Source of the DNA: Cymodocea nodosa
Lineage: Eukaryota; Streptophyta; Magnoliopsida; Alismatales; Cymodoceaceae
Assembly (NCBI GenBank): GCA_036874045.1
Contig: CM072341.1
Location: 15,698,501 to 15,762,500 of the forward strand
DNA: 64,000 bases
Direction: 5' to 3'
Part shown: in pieces, positions 25,940 through 48,895 of the stretch
How positions within the stretch are numbered: the first letter of the stretch is position 1
Layout: each line of letters starts with the position of its first letter
Position numbers and translations under genes: made by a program
Notes under the pieces: model-generated
Database searches by the model: none
Told to the model about the DNA's origin: nothing
What the model saw: only the letters and a program-made list of their open reading frames with translations

Positions 25940-28079
25940 TGATGGAATACTAAAATATACATAATTATTGAAATATATAACTATATTATACATATTTGTA
26001 TCATTATCAATCATATTTTGATGTTATCTTAGGATTATTCATGTATTTTAATGTTATTTACGAAAACTAAAGTTAAAATATACATAATTATTATTAAATA
26101 TATACAACATATACTTCATCAAAAAAATTTAATATATAAATGAATACCTTAGTGCCCAAGCTTGCTGACAGAGCCTTACCACAGACTTACCATCTATATT
26201 TAGAACACAGAAACAAGACCCACTGCAATGCCCATTACAATGCACACAAGAGGAATTGACAATAATATTTGAGAAAACCACAGTAAATAAATTTTCCTTT
26301 GAGTACATTTCGTTTCTTGGCTTAAAGATTGATGAATGAATGAATGATTAAGAAATGAAATAAAAGGTCAAAATGTTTATGTTAAAAAAAATAATTGGAT
26401 TTAGCCAGAATGAGAGATCAAAAGAACAAGAATAATGCATAACAAAGGCAAAAGACTTGGAAGAACACAACTAGGGGGGCCCTATAAGTTCTCATTGTTG
26501 GAGTTCATAGTTATGGTCTATTCAAGATAGGATCATAGGAATAGATTTATATTGATGCAATGGTGACCAACTTGACAAGAGCACCTCTTGACCTACATGT
26601 GTCCTTTATCCTACATGCCTCCTTTATGTTGCCTAAGCCCTCCAAATGCATTTCAATATACATCCAATGATTTTAAAGAACATGCCTAACACAGCATCAA
26701 TAAGAATGCCAATTCATGAATAATCATGTTATTCAAATTTGCAGTTGCGTATGTATTTATCAACAATGGAATATAAAATGCAAAGGTCAAATTCAAGATA
26801 TAGGTTAGACTCTACAATAACTACATAGCTTGTAAAAAAGTGTCAACAAATTTTTCCATCATGTCTTGAAATAATATATTATGAAAGACAATTGTTATAG
26901 TTATCCTTAGTAAAAATTTGTTGAGTGTGGTGTATAGTCAATTGCATGGCCAACATATTGAAAATGATATACAGATGCTCAAGGGAAGACTAAATTATTT
27001 ACTTTAAAAAATTTCACGTTGATGAGAAGCACTATGGCATCCAAGGACACATTAGCAAAGTCTTAACAATGACAAGAATAAATTTTACTGAAATAATTAC
27101 TCTTTGCAAACTGCAGAAAGCATTTCAGTGTCTGCATAAGGAAGCATGCAATGTCCGCATTCTTTTTAGTGCTACTTTTTAGATGTTATATGATAAAGCA
27201 TCGTCACAAAAAATGGAAGCATACCTGCAGCTTTCAGAAGAAGAATAGATGCAGGTGGAGTCTTCAGAATAAAAGTAAAACTTCTGTCCTGTCCATTGGA
27301 AAACAATCTTAAGGTTTTTGAATCAGATAAGTAGCCTCCCAAGACAAACGCAAGATAAATTTATAATTATTTATGTTTTTATCATTGTTTTGATCAAACA
27401 ATCCCTACAAGAAATTGCAGGCGCGACTGGTAACATATATACAAGAAGTTAATTGACACTTTCCAAGTCTTGATTCATACAACATATTGGTCTTTTATTA
27501 GGCCTATAAGGCACGACATCTATGTTGAACTAATCATATCCAACCACATTCAAGAATTACTACAACAAGGACCCAAGTGAGATGAGAAAAAGAAACTTAC
27601 GTCATAGACGGTAATCTCTACAGGAATAACATATCCAGCTTTGTCCGCCGTCTTAGCATTGTACTCCTTGCAAAAAGCCATGATGTTCACACCCTTGGCC
27701 CCCAGCGCCGGCCCCACTGGCGGTGCTGGAGTTGCCTTCCCGGCTTCCAGAGCAAGCTTCACCATCCCAGTCACTGGAACGAAAACCGGCTAATAAGCAA
27801 ATGACATGAAAAGGAAGAGAAAATTCATTCCGTGAAGCGGGTGACCAAACGAAACCGAGCAGAAAAGGCACCCTTTTTGGACTTCCCAGCAGGTTTAGGA
27901 GGCACCATGGCCTTGACAGTGAGAGGTCTTGAGGAGCCGGGCAAAGGAGTTCTGTCATGGAGGAAAGGTCTGAGGGAGAAGGCGAAGGAGGAGGAAGCGC
28001 AACAATGGAAAGGTGGAAGGAAGGAGGAAGAGAGGTTCGGTTTCGTGTGGGAAGAGGAAGATGTGAACATGGCTGCCAT
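22777..28079 (-). CDS. Plastid 50S ribosomal protein L11 precursor
   Basis: Nuclear-encoded component of the chloroplast large ribosomal subunit; L11 binds the GTPase-associated centre of 23S rRNA, where elongation factors act. Minus-strand exons are 28079-27872, 27773-27601, 27288-27225 and 22982-22777, with phases that agree (1, 0, 1). They give 216 residues. Residues 1 to about 58 are rich in Ser, Pro and Phe and poor in acidic residues, as in a plastid transit peptide. The N-terminal L11 domain has [19 protein letters not shown] and [13 protein letters not shown]. The third exon encodes [18 protein letters not shown]. The C-terminal RNA-binding domain has KLPDLNC and [14 protein letters not shown]. 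The third intron is 4242 bp and full of repeats. An ORF within it on the same strand is not coding. The gene is divergent with MAGO. Confidence 0.95.
23292..23560. repeat. 150-bp diverged tandem duplication in L11 intron 3
   Basis: Two adjacent copies share phrases such as 'tattggatgacaaac' and 'aagctgacagggtta' with a period of 150 bp (first 'aatattgg' at 23317, second at 23467). It lies inside the long last intron of the L11 gene, near the terminal exon. Confidence 0.85.
25870..25940. repeat. (CT)24 followed by (TA)n microsatellite
   Basis: A perfect CT run of 24 units (25870-25917) passes directly into a TA run to about 25939. It lies in the long third intron of the L11 gene and should be highly length-polymorphic. 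Confidence 0.97.
25940..26205. repeat. Dispersed repeat copy 1 (related to 37850-38200)
   Basis: Contains 'gatgttatcttaggattatt' followed by 'catgtattttaatgttattta', a 'taccttagtgcccaagcttgctg' phrase in shortened form, and 'atatttagaaca'. The same order of words recurs in intron 2 of the Rab gene at about 37850-38200. The family is unnamed to me; no ends or coding sequence were identified. Confidence 0.65.
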
Positions 28080-28677
28080 GAAAGGAGGGGAGGGAAAGGA
28101 ACGAGACTCTGGATAGAGCTCCCTGCGTCAGGGATTGTATCGATGGTATATCACCATGGATCTGTTGCCGGGTCAGAATGGATCCGATTATCTGTAGAGA
28201 AGACATTTTTAATTTCAAAGAAAATGTCATTGGAAAATTTACCAAACCACCTTTGTGAGATCAAAATGAAGTCACAATAATAAGCATCTGTTTGGACTGA
28301 AAAAGAAAAGGACAAAAAGGAAAACCAGATCTTCTCTTTGGTTATGCAAAAAGTGAAGAGAAATAAAAGAAGAAAGTTTTTAAATTACAAACATCACATT
28401 CTAAAATTACCTTTAAAAGAACTTTTATTATTAAAAGTTGAACTTTCGAGTTAAAAAGATATACTTATAAATTAATTAATCTTTTTCTGTCTGTTTCATT
28501 ATTATCCAAATAAGATAAACTATATTTTTTAATTTAAAATATTCTATAGTACCTCTTTCTCAAATTATTTAAAAAATTATTTTTAAAATTTATTATTTTC
28601 TTTCTTTTCCCCTTCTTATTCCCTATGGATCTTCGTCGGTGAAGTCCCTAGAGCGTGGAAACCAGAGCAAGCGAGCG
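28080..28677. promoter_or_regulatory. Divergent promoter region between plastid L11 and MAGO
   Basis: Only 598 bp separate the two start codons, which point away from each other, so both promoters must lie here. The MAGO side is very AT-rich (28370-28610) and is followed by a CT-rich leader (about 28600-28620). A 5-codon upstream frame, ATG 28625 to TGA 28642, precedes the MAGO start. No clear TATA box can be assigned to either gene. Confidence 0.7.
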
Positions 28678-31431
28678 ATGGCTGGGAGAGGTCCTGGGGC
28701 TGCGGCGGGCGGAGGAGAGCACGGTGGGGAGGAGGAATTCTACCTACGGTACTATGTGGGACACAAGGGCAAGTTTGGGCACGAGTTCCTTGAGTTCGAG
28801 TTCCGCCCTGACGGCAAGCTCCGATACGCCAACAACTCCAACTACAAGAATGATACCATCATCCGGAAGGAACTCTTTGTCACTCCTGCGGTCCTTCGCG
28901 AGTGCCGTCGTATCATTGCCGACTCCGAGGTACGTTGGGGCGTTGTGTTTTAAAAGAAAAATCTCCCCTTGTTTGAATCTAGGGTTTCTGATTCATGTCC
29001 TTTTGACCATAGATATTTGCTGCTGTTGTTCTTTTACGAATTTAGTTCTCATCTTCTGTATTTTCTTATGGAGTCGCTTCTGACGTTGGTTTTATTTGTC
29101 GGGGTTCTAGATAATGAAAGAAGATGATAACAATTGGCCAGAGCCGGATCGTGTAGGAAGGCAGGAGCTGGAGATTGTGATGGGTAATGAGCACATTTCC
29201 TTTACCACCTCTAAGATCGGTTCGCTGATTGACGTGCAAACCAGCAAAGACCCTGAAGGACTCCGGGTCTTCTACTACCTTGTTCAGGTTCATTCTCTTC
29301 TTTTTTTCGATTGATTGCTTCATTAAAAATTTGTACCAATCTGTATGCCATTGGAGAACAAGACATCTGCAATAGAAAATCTAAATCAATTATAAGCAAC
29401 TAGGCCAGACGTTTCCACTTATATCTGAAAATTAATATTTCTTGACGATGTTCTTTGCTCACATACATAATGCGTATTTTCACTTTCACTTCTCGGTTTC
29501 TAGACAAAAATTCAAATTTTCTCATTTTTGGGGAAGGTTGACCGTTGACGATAAGATGACTAAAGGTTGTGTCTGCCGCTTTGCCTATGGTATTCTCCTT
29601 GAATCCAAGGAGTACAATTGGTTGCACGGGTGGTTTATCAATGGCTCTTACACAATAAGTTCTTGCTTCAACCAAATATGTTTTGTGAGCTTATTTATTT
29701 ATCTTTTTCTGATATTCTTTCAGATTTGTTTTTTACTAGATTTTTTGTCATGGGTTTATCTGTTTTCGTCCTCTTGCATTTCCTTTCTTTTTTGGTTGTA
29801 TGTTGCATATATTAATTTTCCAAGTTATCTATTTCTCAAACTAACCACAAGTTTACAACCAAAGTAGGGGATTTAGCTATGGTACAATGCAATACAAGTA
29901 TATGGACGTGATTCTTGTAGAAGTAGGATTATATTATAAATCAATATATTTCATTACATTTGTATGCGCATTAGTGTGTCACATGGGAGTATTTTTTAAA
30001 GCTTTATGAGGCTTTCTTTATATGCTACTTAAACATCCAAACATAACTACATAGGGGTCATAGACATATTGTTATCTTTGTTTCATAGCCTACAACATTA
30101 CCATACCATGATTTATATTTAGTAAGAGATATGAATTGCCTGCCTACATGGCAACTAATAATTGACCTATATGCAATCTGATAGTCAAAGATATTGCTAG
30201 CAATTAAGATACCTCCAACTATTTGTTGTTCTTTGAAAATATATAACAGCTCATACTTCTATGTACTCTTATCTATTTGTAACACTTTTAATCCCACCAT
30301 ATGGGTTGGAAACATGAATCTTTTCTTGCCATAGGATTCATGGTCATTATGGTTTTATTGTCTGTGGCTCGTCTTTTGTCATTGTATCAATCTCTCAATA
30401 AATTACCATTGTTGTATACAATAGAAAAAATGGCTATCAAATGTCATTTAAATGTTTTTTTTGCCTCAATTTATTTTTCTTGGAGAAATGGGAAAGACAC
30501 AGTCCAGAAAAAATGACTTTTTATTCATTTAAATGGCCATTTTTGGCTGGTTTTTTTGAGTTTTTAGATATCATCTTTTCATATATTTGTTTATGCTTTG
30601 AATATAAGTATTTATTCTTGAGTGAAGAATACTGATAATAAGAAATGTTTTTGAAATTTTATAATATGTAATGAAATTATAACTTATTTTATATCAGCTT
30701 TCCATTGTCGATTTATTTCTTTGTTTAATATTCATTGTCATTCTTTTAGAATCATCTTATCTCTAGAACTCATTGATTGTTCACTCTTTATTTTCCATTA
30801 CCAAGTTTTGGATCTTTCTGTGCTTCTTTTTCTTCCGAGTCTTGATTATGATACCTGATACTAGTAATTTATTTGTGGTTTAGACTCTTTCCTGATGACA
30901 TTTACATTTCTTTCACATTCTTTGAATTTTTTTTTATAATTATCTCTGGAATTCATGTTCGTTATATTTTTGATGTGTTTCTATTGTTTGTTGTCAACCA
31001 AAAAGTCAAGCTTTTCATTTATCCGAACTTGGGACCATGTATGGGTTTACCCTCCTTCCCTTGCCATAGCAGCGGTAATCACGACAACCTCATTGGTAAC
31101 ATTGCTCCAAAACAAAATGTATTTAGTGACACCTCTGGGATTGAAAAGCTTTTGCATCAGCTCATTCCCCTTTGTCAGTTGTTGCAATATCCTTGTTTTT
31201 TTTGCGACGATAACTTCCTTGTCAAAACAGACCAAAATGTTATATGGAGTCTGGCATTTTTAGTCCAAAGAAAAGGTCTTTTTCATACATTATATTTTTG
31301 AGTTTTTATTTGCTTCTAGTGGTTTCTTGGTTGCTGACTCTTCTGTTGGCATTTTATGGTTGCAGGATCTGAAGTGCTTCGTGTTCTCTCTCATTTCTCT
31401 TCACTTCAAGATCAAGCCTATCCAGTCGTAA
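28678..31431 (+). CDS. MAGO (mago nashi), core exon-junction-complex protein
   Basis: MAGO forms a heterodimer with Y14 in the exon junction complex, which marks spliced mRNAs for export, localisation and quality control in the nucleus and cytoplasm. Exons are 28678-28929, 29111-29287 and 31366-31431, all in phase 0, giving 164 residues. After a 17-20-residue Gly/Ala-rich N-terminal extension, the very conserved core follows: [19 protein letters not shown], then [31 protein letters not shown], and [14 protein letters not shown] in exon 2. The C-terminus [20 protein letters not shown] is in exon 3. The first in-frame ATG is used; the open frame extends to a GTG at 28639 but no other ATG. Intron 2 is 2.1 kb without recognised features. 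Length and motifs agree with the family apart from the N-terminal extension. Confidence 0.97.
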
Positions 31432-33372
31432 TGTTGCTTTCCTAAAACTTTTCATGATTCAGAACTGTGTTTGCTCCGTAGGAGTGAAATATAGGGTGCT
31501 TGGTTTTGAGAGGTATAAACCAATGGCCTTTCTCTTGTTTATATTTTTCATTTGCAAATCTTTTCGATCATTCACATGCTATAATCTGGAAATTGAATGG
31601 TTCTGATGTTTGGTGCAATTAACCCACTTTTGGCTATTAGGTGTACGGTCCGTTGATCTGTGGTTCTGCGGCATCGCTGTGAAGTGCCTGCTGCCAGAAA
31701 TGTCGTGAAATCCTTTTCACCGTCAATTATTATTCATATCCGTTGAACAAGTAGTTGGTGTCTTTTGTCCTGGTACTCCTATTTTGTTATTTTCGTTGAC
31801 GTGGAACCTTAGTTGTAATGACCCTTATCGTGATGGTTATGCATGTTTTCCGAGTAAAAGTGACAAAAATCAGATTATGATGTTTGTTTCTCTGCTCTTC
31901 CCACGAGTCCTGTGGTGTTTAGAGGTTTGACTTTGTTGACGCTGACGATATCTCTTCCGCTCTCTTGTACTCACCGTTTCACCCTTAAAATAAACGTCGT
32001 CTTTCGTAGATCCGCGTAAAACACAGTTGACTCCTTGATAGATTCGAAGCCTATGATGATGGTCAATAAAAACTGCGCAACATTCGGTCATGTAAACCAA
32101 ATATTCACCCATAAGCAGCCAAATGCAAAGAAGGTAATCATCGTCGGATGGTAGTGGTGAATTTTTTAAAATAGTATTAATTAATAAATACTTTTAAAAA
32201 TAGATATGTTGTCAAACGATTTTCTCAAATAGGCCATGCCACTGTAACGAGGAGAACTTGACGACTTAATCTGTTAAGTTTTACTGTTTTCTTTGTCTTA
32301 AATCGATTAGAACTCGACAGTTTGGGTGTTGGGTCCTTTTGTAAGGTTTGACATTTAATAAAGAGGAAGTAATGTTCTCTGTTAGAACTTGACGGTAGGA
32401 ACATCTAATTCATTTAGTTGAAAATGTTGAGTTCTGTTCAATTCCATTGATCGAAATAGAAAACTTAAAAGGTTAATGTATCGGTCCACATTTCAGCTTA
32501 TCTTTCTTCACATGATTTCATTGCAGATGTTTAGATGATCATGTGTGTTTTGTGTGTATATTTTAGGTTATTGTATGTGGTTTTTTATAGACAACGTAGA
32601 TATTTCTTAATTTTTTTACCATATTTGTGTTTTCGATTATTAAAATATGTTTAGTTTAATATGGTAGAAAGTTATGATAACAATATATCAGTATAGCAAT
32701 GAATTCTAATGATACATACAAGTGAATAACTTTAAAATACTAATTAATTTTGTGTAGGATGAAAAATTTAGAAAAGTAGAAAACAAAAAGTTTAAAATGA
32801 TTGAAAATAGAAAGTTTGAAAAAAAGAAGATATTTGTATATGTAATGGAAAATCAAGAAAGTCAGCTTATGTCTAATAGAATTATTATTGTTATTAAAAG
32901 ACTATAGGATTACTTATCTTATTATTTTTATTTTTATCCCTCTCATTTTATTTTATTTTATTTTGTTATTATTTATTCACTTATTCGTTGCGTTCTTTGG
33001 GATTAGATGACATGTGTACACAAGGAATGCGGAACCCACCGCGATCCGCGTACTTCGGGAACGAGGTGCGATGTTCCGTTTCGGCTACTTATTGCAAATA
33101 AATAAATAAATATTTGCAGAATTGCAGTGTCGTGTGTGGATTATTTATTTATTTTTATATAATATATATTGTCATTGTTTTATATATTTATGTGTGTGGT
33201 TTCCATTTCCGATTGCATTCATTGCCCACCAGAGACGACCGATCGTGCGTTTTTAATTACCACCCGCGACGCGGTTCCAATTCTTCACCTGTTCGTTCCC
33301 TTCTCATCCTCGCTCTTGTACTACCTCCGTTGATCTCCGCGGCAAGTCCAGTTCTCCCCTCCGATTGACGCA
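31432..33372. other. Gap between MAGO and RABD2
   Basis: MAGO 3' flank followed by AT-rich DNA and the RABD2 promoter and leader. A run of TTTTA units occurs near 32945-32970 and TAAA units near 33098-33112. The last 200 bp before the Rab start codon are C-rich, as in plant leaders. No gene is supported. Confidence 0.5.
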
Positions 33373-43313
<9,941 letters not shown>

Positions 43314-46123
43314 GCCATTGTTCATGCTTCCAAGCGTGCATCTAAATCTCATCCATTCATGCAATTGGATCCTTGTTACTTTGTCATTCCATGCGACTGT
43401 TGGATTCAATTCTTTACAGCTATATATTTGTTTGCGAAGCCTGTACAAAGCAGGGATCAATTAAAGAGTACGGTTTATTATTGTTATTGCTAACAGTTTT
43501 ATCACATGGATCTCTCCTTATCTGCCTGTTTTACAAATTTTGAATGAACGACTCAAAACCTTCCCCGTTCCATCTATTTTTGATTCGTTCTACTTTTCTA
43601 ATCTATGGATCCGTTATTTGTGAGACTCGTTTTCGTAGAGTTTCTAAGGTTTTTGAAACTCTGTATAAGAGTTTCAAAAGTTCAATTTGCATATTTACTC
43701 TTAGGAAAAATGCCCTCATGTGCACGTCCACGACATAAAATGCACTCTGGATGTCTATGAGGATGGCATGGAAATTTTCTTGGCCTCAAATGCCCTCATG
43801 TGCTCCGTCTTCCACATCTAACGGGGATGGCACATGTTTGGTTCTTGGGGCTATCACCCAACACCTTTTATGTCTTGATTACTTGGTACGAGCCTTCCTG
43901 GCCCACTGCATTGGCAAGCGATGGTCAATGAACTTCACCTACCTCCTATTCTCATTTGTGCAAAAGTTGAGGGAGAACCATGCAACCACCTTGGCTGATC
44001 AGCAGAGAAAAGAGGGAAAATCTGATAGAATAGATGTACTTCCTCAGCAAAGTTTCATACATCAAGGCAAAAGATGGGGGACTCTCCTTGGGGTTACGTA
44101 TCCTTGGTGGAATAAGAAAATAAGTTTTTCTCAAGAGAAAGGAGGTAGAATTAGGGTTTCTTAGAAGTCCCTATTCCTTCCAAGTACGCAAGGGGTTCGA
44201 CCCTAGATCCTTCCACAAATCTTGAAATATTTTGAGTGGTGAATCGCGTAGATGAGGTTTCATGCCGGTTTGGGAGATTTTGTGAGTGCATATTTTTGAA
44301 TGAGGTCGGTCACATGTTGAACCCATTAGACCACAGAAATTTTCCAATAAATTAGACAACTAAATCACGGGGTTTTTTTTTTTTTTTACTATTGTGTTTT
44401 CAACGTTCAGGTCGCAAAACACGTTACATGATTCACATATGATAAAATTTAAGTTACAAATCACAGCAAGGACAGGTCACAAAAGATTAACGGACAACCA
44501 ACTTGGTGCAAAAATGATCTAAGTGAGAATTAACTAAAGTTCAAAATACCATTAAAAATTTTCACCTGTCAAAAGTCCTTTTAGATCATTTACAGACTTC
44601 AATTTGATGATTATTCACAAAATAATGACGTCAAAATAACAGCGTAGGCCGGTTCTGCGTCGGTCTCCTTCACTAAATAACGTCGTCAAAATAACAGCTG
44701 CTCTTTAGGTTAAAAATGTTGATTACAGAAACGATGTTGGTTCTCTTTCTTATAATACAGAAGTATCCAGAATATTACTGTTTGACGTTCGTCGATATCG
44801 AATGTATAGGTTCTGGTGTTATTTCCGAGCAGAACCAGAGAGACGAGTCCACTAATAAGCAACTACTTTTATAAATCAGCATTTGCTACCATTGTAGACA
44901 TGAATTGTAAAAGGAGAAAACATCCTCAAGATGGTGTTCGACCATCTTCCATTGCCGAATTCTGACGCACACGGATGCTCTAATTGTACACTCTCATGAT
45001 ACTTTGGCAATGGTGGCAAGCCACTTGGGTAGCTCAACGAGAAAGGTTCGTAGAAATGATTTGCAAGTGACAAAGTCATAGCATGTGGCCATTAATCTCA
45101 AGGTTGCGCATTTTGAGTTAAGGATCAACTGCATCCTCCATCATTAGCTTTTTATTCCGAGTGCATGATGACCTGCAAGGAATTAACAAAATAATAGTCC
45201 AACTCAAACATACTTTGTTCATTCCTAGAATGTGAAATTGTTACTAACAAATATAGGAAGTAGTCTATTTATCAACAATGTTGCAGCTCCATAGGTGCTT
45301 CAATAGTTGGAAAAAAAAAAGTGCTACGATAGCTGTGAAATTTTAACTCAAAATTAATTAATAATGAGTGAAAAGAATTAACATATAAGTTCAACTTCAG
45401 TTTCATCTTAAATAATATAGAATTATTTTCAACATTCCTTTTCAATAGTAATTTAGTTATATGCCTATAAGTATTTACGAGTTAATATACGTAAACCTAC
45501 TCTATTATCGTGAGAGAAAAAAAAAAAAAAAACCTACTCTATTATCATGTAAAATTTTAATTTAAAATTAATTGATAATGAACGAAGAAAATCAACATGT
45601 GTAAGTTCAAGTACAATCTCCACTTAAATAATGTGAAATTATTTTCAATATAAATATATATAATTAATCATAGAAATTATTTTCATTATTTATACTTGTT
45701 TTAATGTAGAACATTAAGTTTATTATTCTTAAATGCTAAGGAAAAAAATTATATTAGAAAATATCAATGCTCTTTTCTTTTTATCTTTTGTTCATCTATT
45801 GCCAGCCACATTTGCATGTGTTGAAAAACCATAACTATTATTTGTGAACTTTTGGACAAAAATATTGACAGTTCAATACAAGCATTAATTTTAAGTCTAA
45901 AGGTTATTAGTTATAATCGTAAACTACTATGGAATTTACAATAAATTAACTCAAAGTAATGAGCTCATTTTTAAACTATCTATATGAATTTTTTATTAAA
46001 ATGGAATTATTATTTAAATTCAGTTATTATAATATTTATAAATTAAATTTATTTTAATTCATGCAAAACACGTGCACAACTACTGGTACAAACAAATGGA
46101 AGAGGAAAAGCACCTTCTGATGT
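43314..46123. other. Gap between RABD2 and the ABITRAM-like gene
   Basis: 3' flanks of two convergent genes and AT-rich intergenic DNA. An open frame at 43751-44164 is not similar to anything I know. A diverged duplication is visible: text near 45337-45430 ('aaattttaactcaaaattaatt') recurs near 45550-45650, and 'cctactctattatc' occurs at about 45496 and 45533 around an A-run. Confidence 0.5.
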
Positions 46124-48895
46124 TTACTGAATGTTCCTTAGCTTCTTGTAGTCTTCTTGATTCAAGAACGAATCCTTCAACTTCAGCCAGTCAACTGGTT
46201 TTGGCATAATAATAGCAATGTAACCTTCTCTATCAGCCTGTCAAGCATATAAGCCGCTGAGAATCTGGCAATGTATGTGAAATAGTAAATACCGAATCAC
46301 ATCGGGTATGGCTAACATTAGGCAGTCTTCCCCAATTAAACTGCTGCACTTTCTGGCAACCTATAAATATAATCTTATGAATACTGATGCCAATATGTCT
46401 CAAAAGGATTGATTGATGTACTTATCGAATTTATTTAGATGTTTTATCTCATATTATCCCCCTCGTTCTCTTCCCAGTATATGTAAACTTCTATCTGTTT
46501 TTTAGATGATATTCCCATTATCTTCATAAGCCCTTGTACCAGATAACACCCAGGATAAACAAGTCAGGGCAGCAACATAGAGTAATTACATTCAAGTAAT
46601 CTAGGCTTCTTCCAGTAGACTTACCCAAGCAATAAAAACATCATACATCCAACAACAGCTTCAGAACTTTACTCACACCTATCTCAGGAATTGGTATGGG
46701 TTTGAAAAAGTTTGCAACGTGGGAATTGCAAATCCTTCAAGTTTTTCTAGCTAAGTATGCTTCAGAGAATTTTTTGTCTTCATATAAAGAACTTCAATAT
46801 CCTCTATGACACTAACAGGTAAAAGACCCCTGTAGGTGCCTACAGGGATTTTTTTCTTGTAGACACATAATATTTTTATTTTTTATTGTATCGTTAATTA
46901 ATAATAAAATCTCATCCTAATGTGAGTTTACAATATTTTGTTCATCTAAATTTTAATTATGAAACTCAACAAAATGCGTTGAATTTTAAATCCTTTAGAT
47001 CAAGGACTAATAACTGTTCAATTTAAGTGAAACTTTAACCACGCATTTGTAAATGTCTAGTAAAAAAGTCTATAAACTTAATATGTACCTCCCATGTATT
47101 TAATAAAAATAAGAGCACATACATGTATCTTTAGATGTAGAAATATATACAAAATTTTGGTCCTATATTCTTTGATAATTTGTCAAAACAAAGTATAAAT
47201 TTTCGCAGGTCATGCTTTTCATAAGAAGTAGAACATTTGAGATCCAATGAGTCAAAAATAGCTATAGGCTCTTTAAATAATGAGTGTGCCTAAGAGGTCG
47301 GATTTTTACCTTTCGAATATGCCCTGTAGCTACCCAATACCACTTCTATTTTGAATCCATCTCTTTTCATTTGTATACCTAATTCATCAATGTTACCAAT
47401 CCTGTCCATGAATAGGGCCTCCTAACCAAACTAGCAACATCACTACCCTCAACATAAACTTCAGATCAAGCATCGGAAACAATAACCACGCTGGGATAGA
47501 TTGGTTGTCATATTCGTAAGCAATGTTATCCATCAGCTTGGTGACACATGAAGTCCGTTTTTACCCTAGTGATTTGATGACTCTCAAAATTTTGTCTATT
47601 TGCCACATCAACAGGTCATTCCTAGAGAAATCACACTTTGTCTCTGCCCCCCCCCTACTGTAATTAGCATCTGAGCATGAATAATTTGTCGAAGTATATT
47701 TGTAATTCTCATCTGAGCACGTAATTGGCTGAAATATTGTTGTAATTCCAATTTGAGAATAAATATTTGGCCAAAATATACAAAGATACCAAGACTTAAT
47801 TAACCCAAACAAGCTCACTCCTTTTTGTCATTTTTGTCAGAAGATAAACACTCTAGTATTGGCAGTACAGCACAGAAAAACAGTGATTTTATGTGGATAA
47901 GTGCATGGAGTTCTAAAATATTGTTGTTTGAACACGATGAATCTGACCTAGATAGGAAATATGAACTTCACACTTACCGAAGTGTTCAGCAGTTCAGGAT
48001 GCTTGATCAGTCTATCATTGACCTCTAGAAGAGAACCTTTGACACAACACCTAAAAAATAGATTCAATACGAGACCACTAAGGAAAGTAAAGATAAATCC
48101 AACAGAATTACTTCAATCTCAATATGAATTATGAATAACAAAGAGAATTAGATCATTCAACTATATCCAAACCTGATAATATAGAAGTTATCATCGCAAC
48201 AAACTTTACAGAGGGCCGAGTTGGATTCCAAGTGTCGTGCATTCTGCACCACATCAAACATTACAGCCAAGACAAGCAATACAAAAACAAAAAGGATGGG
48301 TTCCACTCCATGTGACGTCCCAAGTAACACACAGGACTATAGAGAGCTTAAATTACCTTTTTCCTCTTCCCAGTGACCTTCATCTCACTACGATCCGATT
48401 TGCCAACATTGAAATCAACATCCTTCACTCCACCCTTTGCCGTCAGTGCCACATGATCCGGCGCTAAACCAACAACACATAACCTTTTGCACATGCAAAT
48501 ACTTAAAAGCGAAATCAGCGATAACTTCGTAACAAACAAACTGTTCCTTTTCCAATATCTAATGTTGTTTGCCATTACCCGTTAGCATGGCGATAGACAT
48601 ATTGATCATGTCCGGCCTTCAGAAAATCTGGAAGAAGAACAATGTTACGGATACGAACCATCGACCAAAGGTACTAAATTTATGCAATTGGCGGAGACTT
48701 GCTGAAGCGTGAAGACCCACCAGCAGCGTAGTACCGGACGAAGTTGGCTTCTACGGCGGAAGGAGGGACTTCCGGGAGATCAAGAGGGTTGGGCAGGAGA
48801 AGACGACGGAGCTCATCGTCTTCCTCCCCTCTTCCCCCCGATCCCGTCGTTCTTGTCCTTTCTTCTTCTTCTAGCACTCTTTCCACGGATTCCAT
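46124..48895 (-). CDS. ABITRAM-like protein (FAM206 / Simiate family)
   Basis: A conserved eukaryotic protein of GcvH-like fold. The mammalian member was described as an actin-binding transcription modulator; the plant role is not known to me. Minus-strand exons are 48895-48721, 48627-48579, 48483-48357, 48243-48173, 48050-47978 and 46237-46124, with matching phases, giving 202 residues. An acidic N-terminus is followed by ANFVRYYAADFLKAGHDQYVY, HANGLCVVGLAPDH, KVTGKRKK, ALCKVCCDD (compare CKICC in animals), GSLLEVNDRLIKHPELL, and EGYIAIIMPK near the C-terminus. The start is the first in-frame ATG; the frame is open upstream for 34 codons without another ATG. Intron 5 is 1.74 kb. It is divergent with the DUF1279 gene. 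Confidence 0.88.

Noticed and set aside
29442..29867. 141-codon plus frame inside MAGO intron 2
   Set aside because: Hydrophobic, Phe-rich text from T-rich intron sequence; no domain and no splice continuity with MAGO exons.
43751..44164. 137-codon plus frame downstream of RABD2
   Set aside because: No known domain or promoter, and it lies in the convergent 3' region. Most likely chance.
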